Positions 5,329 to 6,560 of a stretch of 6,560 nt of DNA are shown piece after piece. Below the pieces are notes generated by a model. It saw nothing but the letters and a program-made list of their open reading frames with translations, ran no database searches and was not told the origin of the DNA. Every line of letters starts with the position of its first letter. Position 1 is the first letter of the stretch. Position numbers and translations under genes: made by a program. Origin of the DNA: Pseudomonadota bacterium (GTDB taxonomy: Bacteria; Desulfobacterota; Syntrophia; Syntrophales; JADFWA01); assembly GCA_030596145.1 (NCBI GenBank), contig JAUVKS010000113.1, positions 1 through 6,560 of the forward strand. The letters are read 5' to 3'.

Positions 5329-6560
5329 TTATTGCCCCCTATAGAGTAGTTCGGCCAGTTCCGGTAAACCAAGTTCCTCAAAAACCTCTCTTTTTGGCAC
5401 TCCGTCATCATTGAACCCCCGCAGCTCGTAAAACTCCTTCAGCATCAGTTCCATATCTGGTACGCTTCCTTCTGTAGGACCTGTCTCCATTGGCGTCAGA
5501 AGCCTTTTGGGAAGCCTGTCGTGCCCGGCTCTGCCCCCAAACAGGTTTGACAAACCCCGCTTCATGTACCAGATCCTCCTGCCAAGCCGCATCAATTCCT
5601 CAAGGGTGTATTCAAATCCCGTGACATGATTTACCATGTCCACAGCCTGGGTCGCGTTCAGTGGCATCGCACCCAGGTTACAGAAGATGGCGCAGTGCGA
5701 AAAGAATATCCCGAAATCCTGACAGGCAATGTTCAATTTTGCCTTGCCCTCGCTGCTCATACCGGCTATCTCATCTGCCAGTTCGGGGATTTCGGGCAGG
5801 TACATGCCACCGCCTTCTATCAGATAGTTGAGGCTGGCCATGTGACAGCCTCCCCTGGGCGAGACGGCATAGGCCAAACCATAGCCGTGTGCGGATCTGG
5901 GATCGTGCATAGGAGCTTCAAGACCCTTAACGGTAGTTAAAAAATCCGACGCGTTGCCGCCAATCTGTTCCGCCGCTTTCGCGCTTCCTTCGGACAGGAT
6001 CTCGCCAAAACCCTCTCTCTTTCCTATTTTCTCAGCCATTGCTACAATAGCCTCTGAATTGCCCCAGGTGAGTTTCAGACCGCCGGTATCTTTTTCAGTT
6101 ATGAGACCATTCTCAAAGCACTCTATGGCAAAGGCGATGGTGGAACCGCAGGTTATGGTATCCATACCGTAGCGATTACAGATATCATTCGCCTTACCTA
6201 TGGATTCCATGCTGGAATTCAAACACATGGTACCGAAGGTAGCTATGGTCTCATATTCAGGACCCGGCCCCTTATCGAACTTGAAGAGTCCCTCCTTTAC
6301 CTCCGCCTCCCTTTTACACGCCACTCCGCAGGCATAGCAGGTCTTGTTCCCGGTCAGGATTTTATCCCCGTATGCTATTGGCCCTATCTCATCAAAGAGC
6401 TCCCATTCGCTCTGCTGCCAGTTCTTCATGGGGATGTCGCCGGATATGATACCGACATCCATATGTGATGCGGTTCCAAAGGCGCGCAATGACTCTACGG
6501 TTATACTGCCGGCATATAGCTCTTTAAGCTCTGTACGGAGAGTATCAAGCCTGTCCGGGT
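5329..6560 (-). CDS. Aldehyde:ferredoxin oxidoreductase family enzyme, C-terminal part (N-terminus off window)
   Basis: Family members are W- or Mo-bis-pterin enzymes with a [4Fe-4S] cluster that oxidise aldehydes to acids using ferredoxin, or run related reactions. 409 residues are visible, and the frame is open through the right edge, so the TTG at 6489 is internal; roughly a third of a usual 600-plus-residue protein is missing. Cluster ligands CYACGVAC (C-x2-C-x3-C) are at about 6339-6316. GPEYET (6264-6247) and RGGCH (5856-5842) match the conserved Glu and His regions of the active site. DPRSAHGYGLAYAVSPRGG and the tail ELRGFNDDGVPKREVFEELG (each typical of the family) follow. The region that should carry the fourth cluster Cys reads CQDFGIFFSHCAIFC (about 5724-5680), not the common DSLGLC-type motif. 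The family is clear. The substrate is unknown; the neighbouring B12-fold gene hints at acyl-CoA or branched-chain metabolism, but this is only inference. Confidence 0.92.
   Translation of the reverse strand, partial: PDRLDTLRTELKELYAGSITVESLRAFGTASHMDVGIISGDIPMKNWQQSEWELFDEIGPIAYGDKILTGNKTCYACGVACKREAEVKEGLFKFDKGPGPEYETIATFGTMCLNSSMESIGKANDICNRYGMDTITCGSTIAFAIECFENGLITEKDTGGLKLTWGNSEAIVAMAEKIGKREGFGEILSEGSAKAAEQIGGNASDFLTTVKGLEAPMHDPRSAHGYGLAYAVSPRGGCHMASLNYLIEGGGMYLPEIPELADEIAGMSSEGKAKLNIACQDFGIFFSHCAIFCNLGAMPLNATQAVDMVNHVTGFEYTLEELMRLGRRIWYMKRGLSNLFGGRAGHDRLPKRLLTPMETGPTEGSVPDMELMLKEFYELRGFNDDGVPKREVFEELGLPELAELLYRGQ

Overview
The window looks like chromosomal DNA from an anaerobic bacterium, most likely a delta-proteobacterium (Desulfobacterota, syntroph or sulfate-reducer-like). 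This is inferred from the gene content: a tungsten/molybdenum aldehyde:ferredoxin oxidoreductase family enzyme, a Cam-type gamma carbonic anhydrase, a B12-domain protein, and an intergenic 'attcccg...cgggaat' palindrome of a style common in such genomes. No rRNA, tRNA, CRISPR array, transposase or phage gene is visible.

Layout: Positions 1-687 on the + strand hold the C-terminal part of an FAD-dependent glycerol-3-phosphate (G3P) dehydrogenase, cut by the left edge. Everything else is on the - strand, so it reads from right to left. From the right edge these genes are: an aldehyde ferredoxin oxidoreductase-like enzyme (5329-6560, N-terminus off the window), a 131-residue B12-binding-fold protein (4843-5238), a 240-bp gap with a G-quadruplex-type motif and hairpins, coaE (3970-4602), a Cam-type gamma carbonic anhydrase (3336-3947), a 201-bp gap filled largely by a nested palindromic repeat, a FakA-FakB (DAK2-DegV) fusion (1329-3134), and plsY (691-1302). 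plsY converges on the G3P dehydrogenase with only 3 bp between stop codons.

How the genes fit together: The most coherent unit is fakAB-plsY. By family knowledge, Fak makes acyl-phosphate from free fatty acid and PlsY moves that acyl group to G3P, so the two adjacent genes encode consecutive steps of phospholipid synthesis. The convergent G3P dehydrogenase consumes the same G3P. In the fusion, the kinase and its fatty-acid carrier are one chain, and the usual FakA C-terminal domain seems to be replaced by DegV/FakB. coaE (last step of CoA synthesis) and the carbonic anhydrase form a second likely operon. The AOR-like enzyme and the B12-fold protein form a third pair. There the B12 domain lacks the His that normally ligates cobalt, and the joint role is unknown.

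The likeliest candidates for something undescribed are the B12-fold/AOR pair and the single-chain FakAB feeding PlsY. Two starts differ from the longest open frame: the carbonic anhydrase starts at ATG 3947 and coaE probably at ATG 4602.
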